From: Paraprevotella xylaniphila YIT 11841
Lineage (GTDB): Bacteria > Bacteroidota > Bacteroidia > Bacteroidales > Bacteroidaceae
DNA: 64,000 nt
Assembly (NCBI RefSeq): GCF_000205165.1
Contig: NZ_GL883825.1
Location: 26,597 to 90,596 of the forward strand
Direction of reading: 5' to 3'
This document shows positions 7,636-19,091 of the stretch, one piece after another. Position 1 is the first letter of the stretch. Each line of letters begins with the position of its first letter. The notes below the pieces were generated by a model. It was given only the letters and a program-made list of their open reading frames with translations, did not search any database and was not told the DNA's origin. The translations under genes and the position numbers were made by a program.

Positions 7636-10425
7636 CTACCGGACGAATTTCACACTCCTTACCGTATTTCCGTCCGTCACGCGGACGATGTAAATGCCCG
7701 GAGCCAACGGAACGGTATTTATCGTATGCGTACCGGCTCCTAACCGGGTACGCATTACCGGACTACCGGCCATCGTGCAAACCGTCATACCGACCTCACT
7801 CCCGGACGTAACAGCAATGCCTGAACGCGTCACGTCTACCGTGAATGCCGCATCGCGCACCACAGTCTCGGAAATGTCTGTTTCGCCTCCGTCCCCAGCC
7901 ACCTTTTCCAATACGAACGGGAAGTCGGAAGGCATCTTGTCAGCCTGGTCGCAAACCAACGTCTCGCCGTCGGTTTCCCAATAATAAGAACCGTAACGCT
8001 CCGGTGTACGCACGAAGCATTCCAAATCTTCTCCTCCTACTAACGTATATAAATAGAAGCTACTACGCGCTTTGCTGTAAACGCGGTCGGTCAGCGCCCC
8101 TTCGTTGTTCAGATAAGCCGAATCATTGTGATTCTGTATTTTATATCGTTCCATGTCGTCCAGCCAAGTGTAATGCCAAATGAAAGCAGTAGAATCCCCT
8201 TCTCCTTCCAATGTCTCGAACTTCATCGTACGGCTGTTCAGGTATTTCCCCGTAGAACGTTCTTTCATACGATAATAACCGTCGTCCAAAGAACGGCCTT
8301 CTTTATACACCTTGACTTCAAAATCAAAATGAGCCTCGTATGTCTTTATGGAAGATGAAGTGTCTATCCAGTCCAAATGGCGGTAGATGGAAGATTGTAC
8401 GTTCTCAAAAGAAACGGATTCCGTATGCTCGCCGGAACTCCAAGTATAGACCCCGTCCCGATAACGGACGGAAGTTATCTTACCTTTCATTACCACATCA
8501 TGCCCTTGTGTGACGATAGCCCGCAAAGTTTCCTGCTCTTCCCCGTCCACCGTTAACGTGGGTATTACCACCGAATTCTTAATCGTGAATTCCCGGCTTA
8601 TCTCTACGCCGGATTCGTTGGTCAGCACGACCTTGAATGTCTGGTCGGAATTCCCTTGCCGGAATGTATAAGACCCACCGGATCCCAACAGCTTGCCCTG
8701 ACTGTCATACCATCTGGTGGAAACCACATAGTTCCAATTGGCATAATCAGCCCCAAGGGTCACGTCCCTTCCGTTTACGGCACTGAACTCGCTCGTCTGG
8801 TTCATGCGCACCCCGTCGTACTCCACCCATGGAGTCAACGTGGCACGAATGCCCTCTCCATATACGGAAATGCAAAACATCTGCACACTCTTCACCCCCT
8901 GCGTATTGGTGTAAAACAAACGATAAACACCCGAAGCATCGGCCGTGATGTCGCGGCTCGCTCCTTTCATGCCGTCTTCCCATTCCCAGTTTCCCGTATC
9001 GGTTTCGCCGTCAGGTAAAACAGCCCGCAAGGTTAACGGCGTACCCTTCTTCACTTCTTTCATCTCGGCGTATGGGCGTACAGCGCCGTCTTGTACTATT
9101 TCCGGAGAAAGCACGGTGGGCTTCGTCTCCTCCGTCACCGTCTCGTCCGAATGCATCAGCGTCCCGAATCCCGTATGGTCGAAACCGCCGCTATTCGTTC
9201 CGTAGGAACCACCTCCGGCCTCTACCCCTACAATCTTGGACATCCGCGTGCAGTACTCCATCGGCATTCCCATACGGTTCTGATAGTGATTGATGAACAA
9301 CTGCCATATCGGCCGCCATTGTCCACGCCCCGTACCGTTCAGCCCCCCCATCCACCAATTCTGCGTGTAAGGAATATCGGCGGGGTCTACTTGATTACTG
9401 TTGTACATAGCCACATATTCTGCCGCACCGGCCACCATGGTCCGCCCCGCCTCACCCGGAATCAAAGGGTTATATAAGTTACAAAAGGCATTGTCTCCCT
9501 GATTATAGGCCGACTGAAGGGCGTATGACAACAAGCCCAACGCCGCCATGGCATGTCCCTGGTCGCGACCGCTCTCTTGCATCTGATTCAAGTATCCGAA
9601 CGGACCACGGGCATCTTCGTGAAACCAAGGAATAAGCCCCCAACCGTAACCGCACATGCCCTGGTCTTGCTTTACAGGATGACTGTCGCCCACATAAAGC
9701 GATTCATTGCCCGGACCTTCTTTTATCCAATACATTCCATAATTATAAATGTCCGGCAAATCGGCGAAGATGCCCAACGACACACAGAAAAGGGCATTTC
9801 CCAATCCCCAATTACTGTGATAGTGATACCAGTTACCTTCGCGCACTACGGTATCGTGCCGACGTTCCAGAAAGTCTTGTGCCGTAGTGAACCACACGTC
9901 GATCATCCACTGCTTGAAGCGTTCGAAATCCTCTTTCTCCCACTTTTCGTAATCACGCATCAACTCGGCCGCATTGAGAAATTGGTAACCGATAAAGCCG
10001 GGCACCAAGGACTGGTTTGTATTCCCACCGATTCCTTTGGTAATCGCTACATACTGGTTCAACACATAGACAGCCCGTTCTGCCCACTGTGTCTCGCCTG
10101 TTATTTTCCAAAGCAAGGCACACTGGTAAGCCTTGGCCGCATTACGATAGGCGTTCATGTAGTTTTCGTCACCGGCAATTCCGCGCTTGATATATTCCGT
10201 CACTCCCCAAATGTCATTCACGCCCTTGTTGGCCACCCAACTGTTCTTCAACACCTCGAAAGCTTTTAGCGTCTCAGTGTCGTTTGCCGCCAGACGTTCT
10301 TTGATTTGGTCAATGTCGTTTTGGCTATGCAAAAGTCCGGGATGGACGAATGTCCCTTGGGCGTATACCCCACCACCTCCGGTGCTGAAAAGCAAAGCCA
10401 CCGTAAAAAAAGATAGTTTCTTCAT
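7636..10425 (-). CDS. Secreted alginate-lyase-family polysaccharide lyase with T9SS-like tail
   Basis: A 929-aa exported protein (signal peptide ending VYAQ). Residues ~25-460 form the helical alginate_lyase-type domain. Candidate active-site motifs are HYHSNWGLGN (201-210) and ESGRDQGH (284-291), typical of the (alpha/alpha) barrel lyases of PL5/PL38 type, which cut uronic-acid chains by beta-elimination. The middle (~470-700) looks like Ig-like beta domains. A further region (~700-840) with FDFEVKVYKEG and RMKERSTGKYLNSRTMKF could be carbohydrate-binding. The last ~75 residues, with LAPGIYIVRVTDGNTVRSVK, resemble a T9SS type A sorting domain. No SusC/SusD pair or other lyase is nearby, so it is not in a classic utilisation locus. 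Substrate unproven: alginate, glucuronan or another uronan. Confidence 0.78.
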   Translation of the reverse strand: MKKLSFFTVALLFSTGGGGVYAQGTFVHPGLLHSQNDIDQIKERLAANDTETLKAFEVLKNSWVANKGVNDIWGVTEYIKRGIAGDENYMNAYRNAAKAYQCALLWKITGETQWAERAVYVLNQYVAITKGIGGNTNQSLVPGFIGYQFLNAAELMRDYEKWEKEDFERFKQWMIDVWFTTAQDFLERRHDTVVREGNWYHYHSNWGLGNALFCVSLGIFADLPDIYNYGMYWIKEGPGNESLYVGDSHPVKQDQGMCGYGWGLIPWFHEDARGPFGYLNQMQESGRDQGHAMAALGLLSYALQSAYNQGDNAFCNLYNPLIPGEAGRTMVAGAAEYVAMYNSNQVDPADIPYTQNWWMGGLNGTGRGQWRPIWQLFINHYQNRMGMPMEYCTRMSKIVGVEAGGGSYGTNSGGFDHTGFGTLMHSDETVTEETKPTVLSPEIVQDGAVRPYAEMKEVKKGTPLTLRAVLPDGETDTGNWEWEDGMKGASRDITADASGVYRLFYTNTQGVKSVQMFCISVYGEGIRATLTPWVEYDGVRMNQTSEFSAVNGRDVTLGADYANWNYVVSTRWYDSQGKLLGSGGSYTFRQGNSDQTFKVVLTNESGVEISREFTIKNSVVIPTLTVDGEEQETLRAIVTQGHDVVMKGKITSVRYRDGVYTWSSGEHTESVSFENVQSSIYRHLDWIDTSSSIKTYEAHFDFEVKVYKEGRSLDDGYYRMKERSTGKYLNSRTMKFETLEGEGDSTAFIWHYTWLDDMERYKIQNHNDSAYLNNEGALTDRVYSKARSSFYLYTLVGGEDLECFVRTPERYGSYYWETDGETLVCDQADKMPSDFPFVLEKVAGDGGETDISETVVRDAAFTVDVTRSGIAVTSGSEVGMTVCTMAGSPVMRTRLGAGTHTINTVPLAPGIYIVRVTDGNTVRSVKFVR

Positions 10426-10500
10426 AAATGATAAATATTGGTTTCCGTTCTTATTTCTAATGCTTTCTGTACGGTTTACGAACGACGGCTAAGAAATCCG

Positions 10501-10508
10501 CAAAAGTA
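10501..10508 (-). promoter_or_regulatory. -7 promoter element for the alginate-lyase-family gene
   Basis: Minus strand TACTTTTG (TAnnTTTG), about 75 nt before the start codon at 10425. Confidence 0.5.
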
Positions 10509-10566
10509 CACATTATTTAACTATTCAGGATGCCAATCCCCCCAACGGAAAACGAAGATAACAAAA

Positions 10567-10602
10567 AGCCACCCGGCGGAATAAACTTTCCGGCAGGTGG
10601 CT
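10567..10602 (-). terminator. Terminator after dapA
   Basis: AGCCACC (10567-10573) pairs with GGTGGCT (10596-10602), and an inner GGAA/TTCC pairing extends the stem. On the minus strand it is followed by TTTTTGTT. It starts 25 nt past the dapA stop. Confidence 0.7.
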
Positions 10603-10627
10603 GAATACGAATCAGTCTGGTATCTGC

Positions 10628-11521
10628 TTAATAACGGATATCCAACTCTTTCAAAATAGACGAGATTTTCTCCATCGTGGTCAACCGTGTAGGCACCAAA
10701 GGCAGACGAAGTTGGTTTTCAATCATTCCCATGGCATGGAGCATGGCTTTCACTCCAGCCGGATTGCCGTCCACAAACAACAATTTGAACAATTCGGCAA
10801 ACTTATGATGAATGATACGGGCATGCTCGTAATCCCCGTTCAGCGTCATGCGGACCATACGGCTGAATTCAGCCGGCAGAGCATTACCTATCACGGATAT
10901 CACCCCTACAGCCCCCAAAGTAATCAACGGGAATGTGATGCCGTCATCTCCGGAAATCACATCGAAATTATCCGGTTTGTTCTTGATGATGTCGTCCATC
11001 TGCGTGATGTCCCCACTGGCCTCCTTGATGGCCACTATATTCTCGAAATCTCGAGCCAGGCGCAATGTAGTCTCCGCACTCATATTGACTCCCGTGCGCC
11101 CCGGTACGTTATACAACACGACCGGCACGGGCGAAGCCTCCGCTATGGCTTTGAAATGCTGGTACAGCCCCTCCTGCGAAGGCTTGTTATAATAAGGACA
11201 AACCGACAAGATACCGTCGATGCCACTCCAATCCCCTTCCTTCAGGTCTTTAACTACTGCTGCCGTGTTATTCCCGCCACATCCCATCAACAAAGGAACA
11301 CGGCCGGCTACACGCTCCACAAGCATCTTTTTCAATATCTTCTTCTCGTCAGCCGAGAGGCAAGGTGTTTCGGCCGTCGTTCCCATAATACACAGGAAAT
11401 CCACGCCATTCCGTATCTGATATTCTACCAGACGGGTCAACGCCTCATAGTCCACTTCACCATCCGATTTAAAAGGAGTTATCAAAGCAATTCCCAACCC
11501 CTTGAACTTATTTTGTGCCAT
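10628..11521 (-). CDS. dapA: 4-hydroxy-tetrahydrodipicolinate synthase
   Basis: A 297-aa TIM-barrel lyase that condenses pyruvate with L-aspartate semialdehyde, the first committed step to lysine and diaminopimelate. The Schiff-base lysine is K166 in AIKEASGD. The catalytic Tyr is Y137 in YNVPGRTG and the Thr pair lies in GTTAE (47-51). Length is typical. It has its own promoter with a good -33/-7 pair (11550-11580) in the short gap behind ligA, and its own terminator. No other dap gene is present. Confidence 0.96.
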   Translation of the reverse strand: MAQNKFKGLGIALITPFKSDGEVDYEALTRLVEYQIRNGVDFLCIMGTTAETPCLSADEKKILKKMLVERVAGRVPLLMGCGGNNTAAVVKDLKEGDWSGIDGILSVCPYYNKPSQEGLYQHFKAIAEASPVPVVLYNVPGRTGVNMSAETTLRLARDFENIVAIKEASGDITQMDDIIKNKPDNFDVISGDDGITFPLITLGAVGVISVIGNALPAEFSRMVRMTLNGDYEHARIIHHKFAELFKLLFVDGNPAGVKAMLHAMGMIENQLRLPLVPTRLTTMEKISSILKELDIRY

Positions 11522-11549
11522 AGTTTAAGTAGTTCTATCTATTTCGCGA

Positions 11550-11580
11550 CAAAAATACAAATAAAATCCCATAATGCAAA
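11550..11580 (-). promoter_or_regulatory. Promoter of dapA
   Basis: Minus strand: TTTG (11577-11580), a 19-nt spacer and TATTTTTG (11550-11557). This is an exact match to the Bacteroidetes TTTG-N19-TAnnTTTG pattern, 29 nt before the ATG. Confidence 0.75.
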
Positions 11581-11587
11581 CAATCTT

Positions 11588-13597
<2,010 letters not shown>

Positions 13598-13670
13598 TCA
13601 ATGATAAACCCTGACGGGGAGACATCGCGACCCTGTTCCCGCGAACGGCTCCCCCCGTCATTCGCATAAG

Positions 13671-13678
13671 CAAAGATA
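13671..13678 (-). promoter_or_regulatory. -7 promoter element for ligA
   Basis: Minus strand TATCTTTG. A CTTG at 13699-13702 with a 20-nt spacer could serve as the -33 element. Confidence 0.55.
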
Positions 13679-13682
13679 GTCA

Positions 13683-14312
13683 ATTCGCAGAAAACGCCCA
13701 AGGGCGCAAAGAAAAAAGAAAAGCATCCTTTTCCGGCACAACCTGTCAAAACGTCAATCCCATACCTTCGAGAATCGTCCATTCGCTCCTCCCTTCGGCC
13801 TTGATGGCAAATAAGCGACGCACCGCGCCTCCCGAAAAAATCAAAAAGACAGCCTGACAGCTTTTTCACAAAACAAAAGCAAACGGAAACCACTTGTCCT
13901 CCGCTTCTTTCTTCTTCCGGTGAAACCTGCGGAGCGGAACCGCAAACATTCTGTCCGTAAATTCTTGTCGGCGAAAAACAGGGAAATAGAACGAAAAAGC
14001 CGCAAAAAAGCAGTTTTTCTCTTCTTCGTGCGGCGAAAAATTTCCATTTCGGACGGATTTTTTCCACGACATGCGGAGTACCCGGATTTTATATGAGGAA
14101 AGAAATTTTTCGTTTGGCTGCAAACGATTTTTTTCTTTCCTCAAAGTAAATGAATATATACTGCATAAAACAGTAAAAACGACACGAAAATTGCATACTT
14201 ATACATTCCTGTCTTTTTAAATTCTCCTAACCGCTGTCTTTTGAAACTACTGATTTGGAGCAGAAAGTAGCAAAATGTCAGAATCATCATTTCAAATCCG
14301 CCCGATTATACT
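13683..14312. other. Intergenic region between ligA and the BaiN-like gene
   Basis: About 630 bases between divergent promoters with no credible gene. The open frames here translate to low-complexity Phe/Cys/Arg-rich peptides. It contains copy C of the palindromic element at 14094-14143 and stretches rich in GAAAAA/TTTTTC. Confidence 0.6.
14094..14143. repeat. Palindromic intergenic element, copy C
   Basis: A 50-nt hairpin. The arms at 14094-14116 and 14121-14143 pair over 23 positions except for a central A/T-run mismatch, with loop GCTG. It contains the TTTTTCGTTTGG module shared with copies A and B. It lies about 200 nt upstream of the flavoprotein gene. Confidence 0.6.
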
Positions 14313-14320
14313 TACCTTTG
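14313..14320 (+). promoter_or_regulatory. -7 promoter element for the BaiN/HI0933-like gene
   Basis: TACCTTTG (TAnnTTTG), 25 nt before the ATG. A TTTC about 19 nt further upstream is a weak -33 candidate. Confidence 0.5.
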
Positions 14321-14345
14321 CCCATTAAAAAGAATCGAGGGAACA

Positions 14346-15581
14346 ATGGAGATAGCAATCATTGGCGGAGGAGCGGCCGGCTTCTTTTTGGCCGTCAACC
14401 TGAAAACATTCGCGCCGCAGGTGGAGGTCACGGTATTCGAAAGACAGGCGGATGTATTGAAAAAAGTACTGGTTTCGGGCGGCGGACGCTGCAACCTGAC
14501 CAATACTTTTGAAGGTGTGACAGACCTGAAACAGGTCTACCCCCGTGGACATAAGCTCTTGAAAGGGCTTTTCAAACAGTTCGGACATCGGGATGCCTAC
14601 CGATGGTTCGAAGCGCACGGCGTGCCGCTCGTCGCGCAAGATGACCATTGTGTGTTTCCGACCGCACAGGATGCCCGTGCCGTAACCGGTTGCCTGAAAA
14701 GCCTTGCTGCGGAACTGGAGGTCACAGTGAAAACCTCCCACCGCGTGGAAACCCTCACGCCTAGCGGCGGGAAGTATGAAATTACTTTCCAGGATGTGCG
14801 CCAAGGCCGTCTGCTATTCGACTGCGTGGCCGTCACCACCGGTGGTTCACCGCGTGGCGAAAGCTTCGCTTATCTGGAACGGTTGGGGCATCGCATCGAA
14901 ACGCCCGCCCCTTCTCTCTTTACGTTCAACATCGCCTCCCCGGCACTGCGCGGGCTGATGGGCTCCGTGGTGAACCCGGTATCGGTCGGCATCCCCTGCA
15001 CCAAATTCAGGCACTCTGGCGCGTTGCTCGTCACCCATTGGGGCATGAGCGGGCCGGCCATCCTGAAATTGTCTTCCCATGCCGCCCGTCTTATACAAGA
15101 GAAAGCTTACCGCTTCCCCATTTTCGTCAACTGGACAAACGAGACTAACAGCGAAACCGTAACCGGCATCCTGCAAGACATGGCGCAACGCCACCCCCAA
15201 AAGAAAATCTCCGGCTTGCGCCCGTACGACTTGCCTGCGCGGTTATGGCATTACCTCATCGGTAAATCCGGCATCGCCCCCGACCGGAAGTGGAACGAAC
15301 TGGGACACAAAGGGATTTGCAAGTTGGCCGACACGTTATGCAACGACCGCTACGACGTGGACGGCAGGAGCACGTTCCGCGAAGAGTTCGTCACGTGTGG
15401 AGGAGTAAGCCTCGAATCGGTACACCGACAGACGTTGGAAAGCAAGACCTGTCCCGGGCTTTACTTTGCAGGCGAGGTGCTCGACATTGATGGCGTGACG
15501 GGGGGATTCAACTTCCAAGCTGCCTGGACCACAGCCTACACTGTGGCACGGGCCATTGCCAGCCATATACCAACGGCATAA
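14346..15581 (+). CDS. NAD(P)/FAD-dependent oxidoreductase, HI0933/BaiN family
   Basis: A 411-aa cytoplasmic flavoprotein. The FAD-binding GGGAAGFF is at residues 6-13 and the family signature SGGGRCNLTN at about 39-48. The C-terminus shows the second FAD contact, GLYFAGEVLDIDGVTGGFNFQ. Length is normal for HI0933-family proteins (~390-420 aa). Their substrate is mostly unknown; one member, BaiN, reduces bile-acid intermediates, which should not be assumed here. It is monocistronic and convergent with the sensor protease operon. Confidence 0.85.
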   Translation: MEIAIIGGGAAGFFLAVNLKTFAPQVEVTVFERQADVLKKVLVSGGGRCNLTNTFEGVTDLKQVYPRGHKLLKGLFKQFGHRDAYRWFEAHGVPLVAQDDHCVFPTAQDARAVTGCLKSLAAELEVTVKTSHRVETLTPSGGKYEITFQDVRQGRLLFDCVAVTTGGSPRGESFAYLERLGHRIETPAPSLFTFNIASPALRGLMGSVVNPVSVGIPCTKFRHSGALLVTHWGMSGPAILKLSSHAARLIQEKAYRFPIFVNWTNETNSETVTGILQDMAQRHPQKKISGLRPYDLPARLWHYLIGKSGIAPDRKWNELGHKGICKLADTLCNDRYDVDGRSTFREEFVTCGGVSLESVHRQTLESKTCPGLYFAGEVLDIDGVTGGFNFQAAWTTAYTVARAIASHIPTA

Positions 15582-15586
15582 AAAGC

Positions 15587-15624
15587 GTCCTGCAAAGCCG
15601 GCCGTAAAAACCGCTTTGCAGGAC
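15587..15624. terminator. Bidirectional terminator
   Basis: GTCCTGCAAAGC (15587-15598) pairs perfectly with 15613-15624, between the convergent flavoprotein and M56/TonB genes. The minus-strand side runs into TTTT. Confidence 0.75.
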
Positions 15625-15651
15625 AGAAAAATGAAAAACAGTGACCTTTAC

Positions 15652-17301
15652 TTATTGAAGACGGAACTCCACGGGAATGGTGTAAGAAGCGTCTACCGGC
15701 TCTCCGTTTACTTTTCCGGGAGTCCATCTCGGCATTTTCTTCACGATGCGTGCCGCTTCTGCCTCCAACTGCTTCGCCAGATTCATCCGAACGGGTTTTG
15801 TCACGTCTATGACTTCCGTCGTGAACGTCCGGATATGGTCTGCATCAATCCGACCATCCGCCCTGACCATGAACTCACAATAAACCGTACCTTGCAGCAA
15901 AGCCTCTTGGCATGCCTTGGGATAACGGATATTCCGGGCGATGAAATCCCTCATGGCCGCCGCGCCACCGGGATAGCAAGGCATTGTCTCTGTACGGTAA
16001 TACACGCCTTGATGCTTCATCTTGGCTCCCTCCAATTGCAGATAATAGGAAGCTGAATCTTTGGCAGCCTGAAGTTCAGACTTGTCCTTGTCGGTCATAA
16101 GGACCGCCTCCTTGAATTCCACCGCCTCGGGATTCAGACGGGAACGGTAAGAAGTAGTCACCACGACTTTTTCCATCGCCCCAGACTGTATGGCCACATT
16201 GGCCGAGCCGTTCTCCTTCTTGGCCGGAACGGATTTCTGTTTGGCCGGGATTGTTTTGGAAACCTTGGTTCCCTTTACTTCGCCTTGCACCACCGGACGC
16301 AAGCTTTCAGAAGACACGTTTTTCACTGTAGCCGACAAATCGGCCACCGTAACGGCAGAAATCCGATCCAGGCCTCCGTCTATCCGGCTTGTCATTTCAG
16401 GACGGGCAAATGCCACTGTGGCAAATGCGCCTACGGGCAGCAAATACATGTACTTCAATACCGCCCACTTGTTTGTTTTTTTGTTTGTCATCATCATGAT
16501 ACGTTTTTTAAGTGTACTTTGGGTCAAGCCGTTGGCAAAAGATTGCAGTCGGGAGCCGACGGCCTTTTTTATTAAATAAAGTTGATAATTCTTCGCGTTG
16601 ATGCCTTGATTCAGCACGTACTCGTCGGCCTGATATTCATGGATGCATCGCATGTCCATCTCCATCATCCAGACCACTGGATTGAACCATTGCACGGCTT
16701 CCACGGCAAGCATCCACAACGTGTCGTAGGAATGTCCGTAAAGCACGTGGGCTTTCTCGTGGACGTATATCGCATGGCCGGCCTCGCCCTCCAAGTCCTC
16801 TTCCGACATGACAATACAGTGCATCCAACTGAACGGTGACACGGGACGGGCATGGCAATACAATGTGATGCCGCCCTCACGGCCTTCTTTCCACAAACAT
16901 CCCCGGGAAACGAACCGGCGCATGCACACCCACTGCCACAACCGTATGACCAACGACATTGTCACACCGGCAAGATACAGGCCGACCAAAAACATAGGCC
17001 AGACGGGTACGGCTTCTTCGCGACTCCCGCTATCCGGCATAGCAAGCACATCTGCCTGCTCCAACCGTTCCACCAGCACGGCGTATGTACCTTCGGGCAT
17101 TGCCGTCTGCCATGAACGGACCGTGCCCCCGAACCACTCTTCCTGCACCAACGGCAACAAGAATGCAGCTACCGACAGGACATGCAATGCCATACGGCTC
17201 AAACGGTGGTGCTTCTCCCCACGCAACAACAACGTGTAAGGCAAGTAAAGCAACGTCAGGCAAAACGCCGACTTGATGATGTAGACTAAAAATGTTCCCA
17301 T
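15652..17301 (-). CDS. BlaR1-like M56 metallopeptidase with TonB C-terminal domain (second copy)
   Basis: A 549-aa membrane protein. Four membrane segments flank the M56 peptidase domain. The zinc site is HEKAH (181-185) with a downstream ligand in HEYQADEYVL (221-230). A membrane segment follows at about 290. A linker leads to a C-terminal TonB-like domain (about 450-549, from PCYPGGAAAMRDFI to the FRLQ end), in place of the penicillin-binding sensor of true BlaR1. Such fusions are common in Bacteroidetes beside BlaI repressors; the cue they sense is unknown. It is the last gene of a three-gene operon and a paralogue of the 549-aa gene just upstream. Confidence 0.85.
   Translation of the reverse strand: MGTFLVYIIKSAFCLTLLYLPYTLLLRGEKHHRLSRMALHVLSVAAFLLPLVQEEWFGGTVRSWQTAMPEGTYAVLVERLEQADVLAMPDSGSREEAVPVWPMFLVGLYLAGVTMSLVIRLWQWVCMRRFVSRGCLWKEGREGGITLYCHARPVSPFSWMHCIVMSEEDLEGEAGHAIYVHEKAHVLYGHSYDTLWMLAVEAVQWFNPVVWMMEMDMRCIHEYQADEYVLNQGINAKNYQLYLIKKAVGSRLQSFANGLTQSTLKKRIMMMTNKKTNKWAVLKYMYLLPVGAFATVAFARPEMTSRIDGGLDRISAVTVADLSATVKNVSSESLRPVVQGEVKGTKVSKTIPAKQKSVPAKKENGSANVAIQSGAMEKVVVTTSYRSRLNPEAVEFKEAVLMTDKDKSELQAAKDSASYYLQLEGAKMKHQGVYYRTETMPCYPGGAAAMRDFIARNIRYPKACQEALLQGTVYCEFMVRADGRIDADHIRTFTTEVIDVTKPVRMNLAKQLEAEAARIVKKMPRWTPGKVNGEPVDASYTIPVEFRLQ
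16528..16647 (-). repeat. 120-nt tract identical to 18263-18382
   Basis: This stretch of the second M56 gene is base-for-base identical to 18263-18382 in the first. It encodes the segment from about CIHEYQADEY to FANGL. Flanking sequence diverges, including at synonymous sites, which points to gene conversion or very strong constraint. Confidence 0.8.
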
Positions 17302-17386
17302 GTCATTTATATCGAAGAGGTTTCAAATCGTTTTCAAATTCTAACACGTTTGGAATGCATGCGGGCATCCACTCGTACGCACAGCA

Positions 17387-19036
17387 TCATTGCAAGCGGA
17401 AAGTCACCGGTAAAGAAAAACGGGTAGCCACCGCCTTGCCGTCTTTTTGGCCGGGTATCCATTTCGGCATCTTTTCTATCACCCTCACGGCTTCCTGTGC
17501 CAAAAGGTCGAACATCTCCTTGGATGCAGGCAGCCCGGCTTCGGTCACGCCACCTTCCATCGCACTCGCCTCGACATTACTGATGCTTCCGTCTATGCTT
17601 ACTACGAAACGGCACACGACTTTCCCCGTAACCCCATTTTCCACACACTTCTTCGGATACCTTATATTATAGGCAACGAACTTCATGCACTCGGCTTCTC
17701 CTCCGGCGAATTGCGGGTTCACGTCGACTTTTTCATAGACTTTCTGCCCTTTGGCCTTATAAGCTTTTTTCTTGACATAGAAGTATGTCGCACGAGATTC
17801 AGGCTTGCCTGACCGGACAACCGTCCCTTCCCCTTCCACGACCGTGGTGCCAGTTATCTTCATCCGTGCGGAATCAGATTTAAGGGCCGGTGCCGTCACG
17901 GTAACCTTACCCACCGTTCCGTCCAACGCATCATAAAGCGAATCTTTCCGCCCCGGCAGAACAGTAAAGCTCATCTTTCCTTTAACTTTTTCCGTGTTTT
18001 CTGCGACTTTTTCTGTTTTTAAAAGTTCCGGCTGTACATTTTCAGCCGCGACGGTTTTCACAGTTGCAGATAAATCCGTAACTTTGACGGCAGAAATCTG
18101 CTCGAATTGTCCGTCTACTCGGTTCGCCATCTCGGGACGGGCAAATGCCATTGTGGCAAATGTGCCCACCGGCAGCAAATACATATACTTCAATGCTGCC
18201 CATCTGTTTGATTTTCTGTTACACATCATAGCAATACGTTTTTTAAGTGTGCTTTGATTCAGGCCGTTGGCAAAAGATTGCAGTCGGGAGCCGACGGCCT
18301 TTTTTATTAAATAAAGTTGATAATTCTTCGCGTTGATGCCTTGATTCAGCACGTACTCGTCGGCCTGATATTCATGGATGCAGCGCATGTCCATCTCCAT
18401 CATCCAAATCACGGGATTGAACCATTGTATGGCTTCGGCCGCCAACATCAGCATCGTGTCATAGGAATGCCGGTGGAGCACATGGGCTTTCTCATGGGCA
18501 AAGATAGCCTCACCCGCCGCGCCCTCCAAATCTTCTTCGGACATGACCACGCAACACATCCAACTGAACGGGGCCACAGGACGGGCATGGCAATAGAGCG
18601 TGATGCCGTCCTCACGGCACTCTTTCCACAAACATCCCCGGGGAATAAACCATCGCATGCGGCCGAACTGCCATAGGCGTACCGCTAACGACACGGCCAC
18701 CCCGACCCAATACATTCCCACCAAGACCATGGGCCATACCGGAACAGGCGTCCCTGCCGTAACCACTACCGTAGGTAGAAAATGGCCGGTGCTGTCAAGC
18801 TGCCCAATCAGCGATGCATATACACCATCGGGTACAGCCGTCTGCCAAGAATGCCACCCTTGCCCGAACCACTCCTCCTGCGCCAACGGAAGCAAAAAAG
18901 AAGCCACCAAAATGGCAAACAATGCCATGCGGTTCAGACGATGCAACTTCTCCTTACGTAATAACAAGGTATAAGGCAGATAAAGCAACGTCAGGCAAAA
19001 CGCCGACTTGATGATATAGACTAAAAAAGTTCCCAT
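17387..19036 (-). CDS. BlaR1-like M56 metallopeptidase with TonB C-terminal domain (first copy)
   Basis: A 549-aa paralogue of the next gene in the operon, with the same plan. N-terminal membrane helices (MGTFLVYIIKSAFCLTLLYL is identical in both) come before the zinc site HEKAH and the HEYQADEYVLNQGINAK segment. A membrane anchor and a variable linker follow, then a TonB-like C-terminal domain (from about PQFAGGEAECMKFVAYNIRY to FRLQ). The two proteins differ most in the linker and the TonB-like domain, so they may sense different partners or cues. It lies 55 nt behind the BlaI-type repressor, its probable cleavage target by analogy with BlaR1-BlaI. Confidence 0.85.
   Translation of the reverse strand: MGTFLVYIIKSAFCLTLLYLPYTLLLRKEKLHRLNRMALFAILVASFLLPLAQEEWFGQGWHSWQTAVPDGVYASLIGQLDSTGHFLPTVVVTAGTPVPVWPMVLVGMYWVGVAVSLAVRLWQFGRMRWFIPRGCLWKECREDGITLYCHARPVAPFSWMCCVVMSEEDLEGAAGEAIFAHEKAHVLHRHSYDTMLMLAAEAIQWFNPVIWMMEMDMRCIHEYQADEYVLNQGINAKNYQLYLIKKAVGSRLQSFANGLNQSTLKKRIAMMCNRKSNRWAALKYMYLLPVGTFATMAFARPEMANRVDGQFEQISAVKVTDLSATVKTVAAENVQPELLKTEKVAENTEKVKGKMSFTVLPGRKDSLYDALDGTVGKVTVTAPALKSDSARMKITGTTVVEGEGTVVRSGKPESRATYFYVKKKAYKAKGQKVYEKVDVNPQFAGGEAECMKFVAYNIRYPKKCVENGVTGKVVCRFVVSIDGSISNVEASAMEGGVTEAGLPASKEMFDLLAQEAVRVIEKMPKWIPGQKDGKAVATRFSLPVTFRLQ
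18263..18382 (-). repeat. 120-nt tract identical to 16528-16647
   Basis: Partner of the identical tract in the second M56 gene. The direct repeat at 1735-bp spacing could recombine and fuse the two genes into one. Confidence 0.8.
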
Positions 19037-19091
19037 GGCCGATAAATTAAGAGACTGTTACCTTCTATTTTTGTTTCCCCAGACATTGTGT

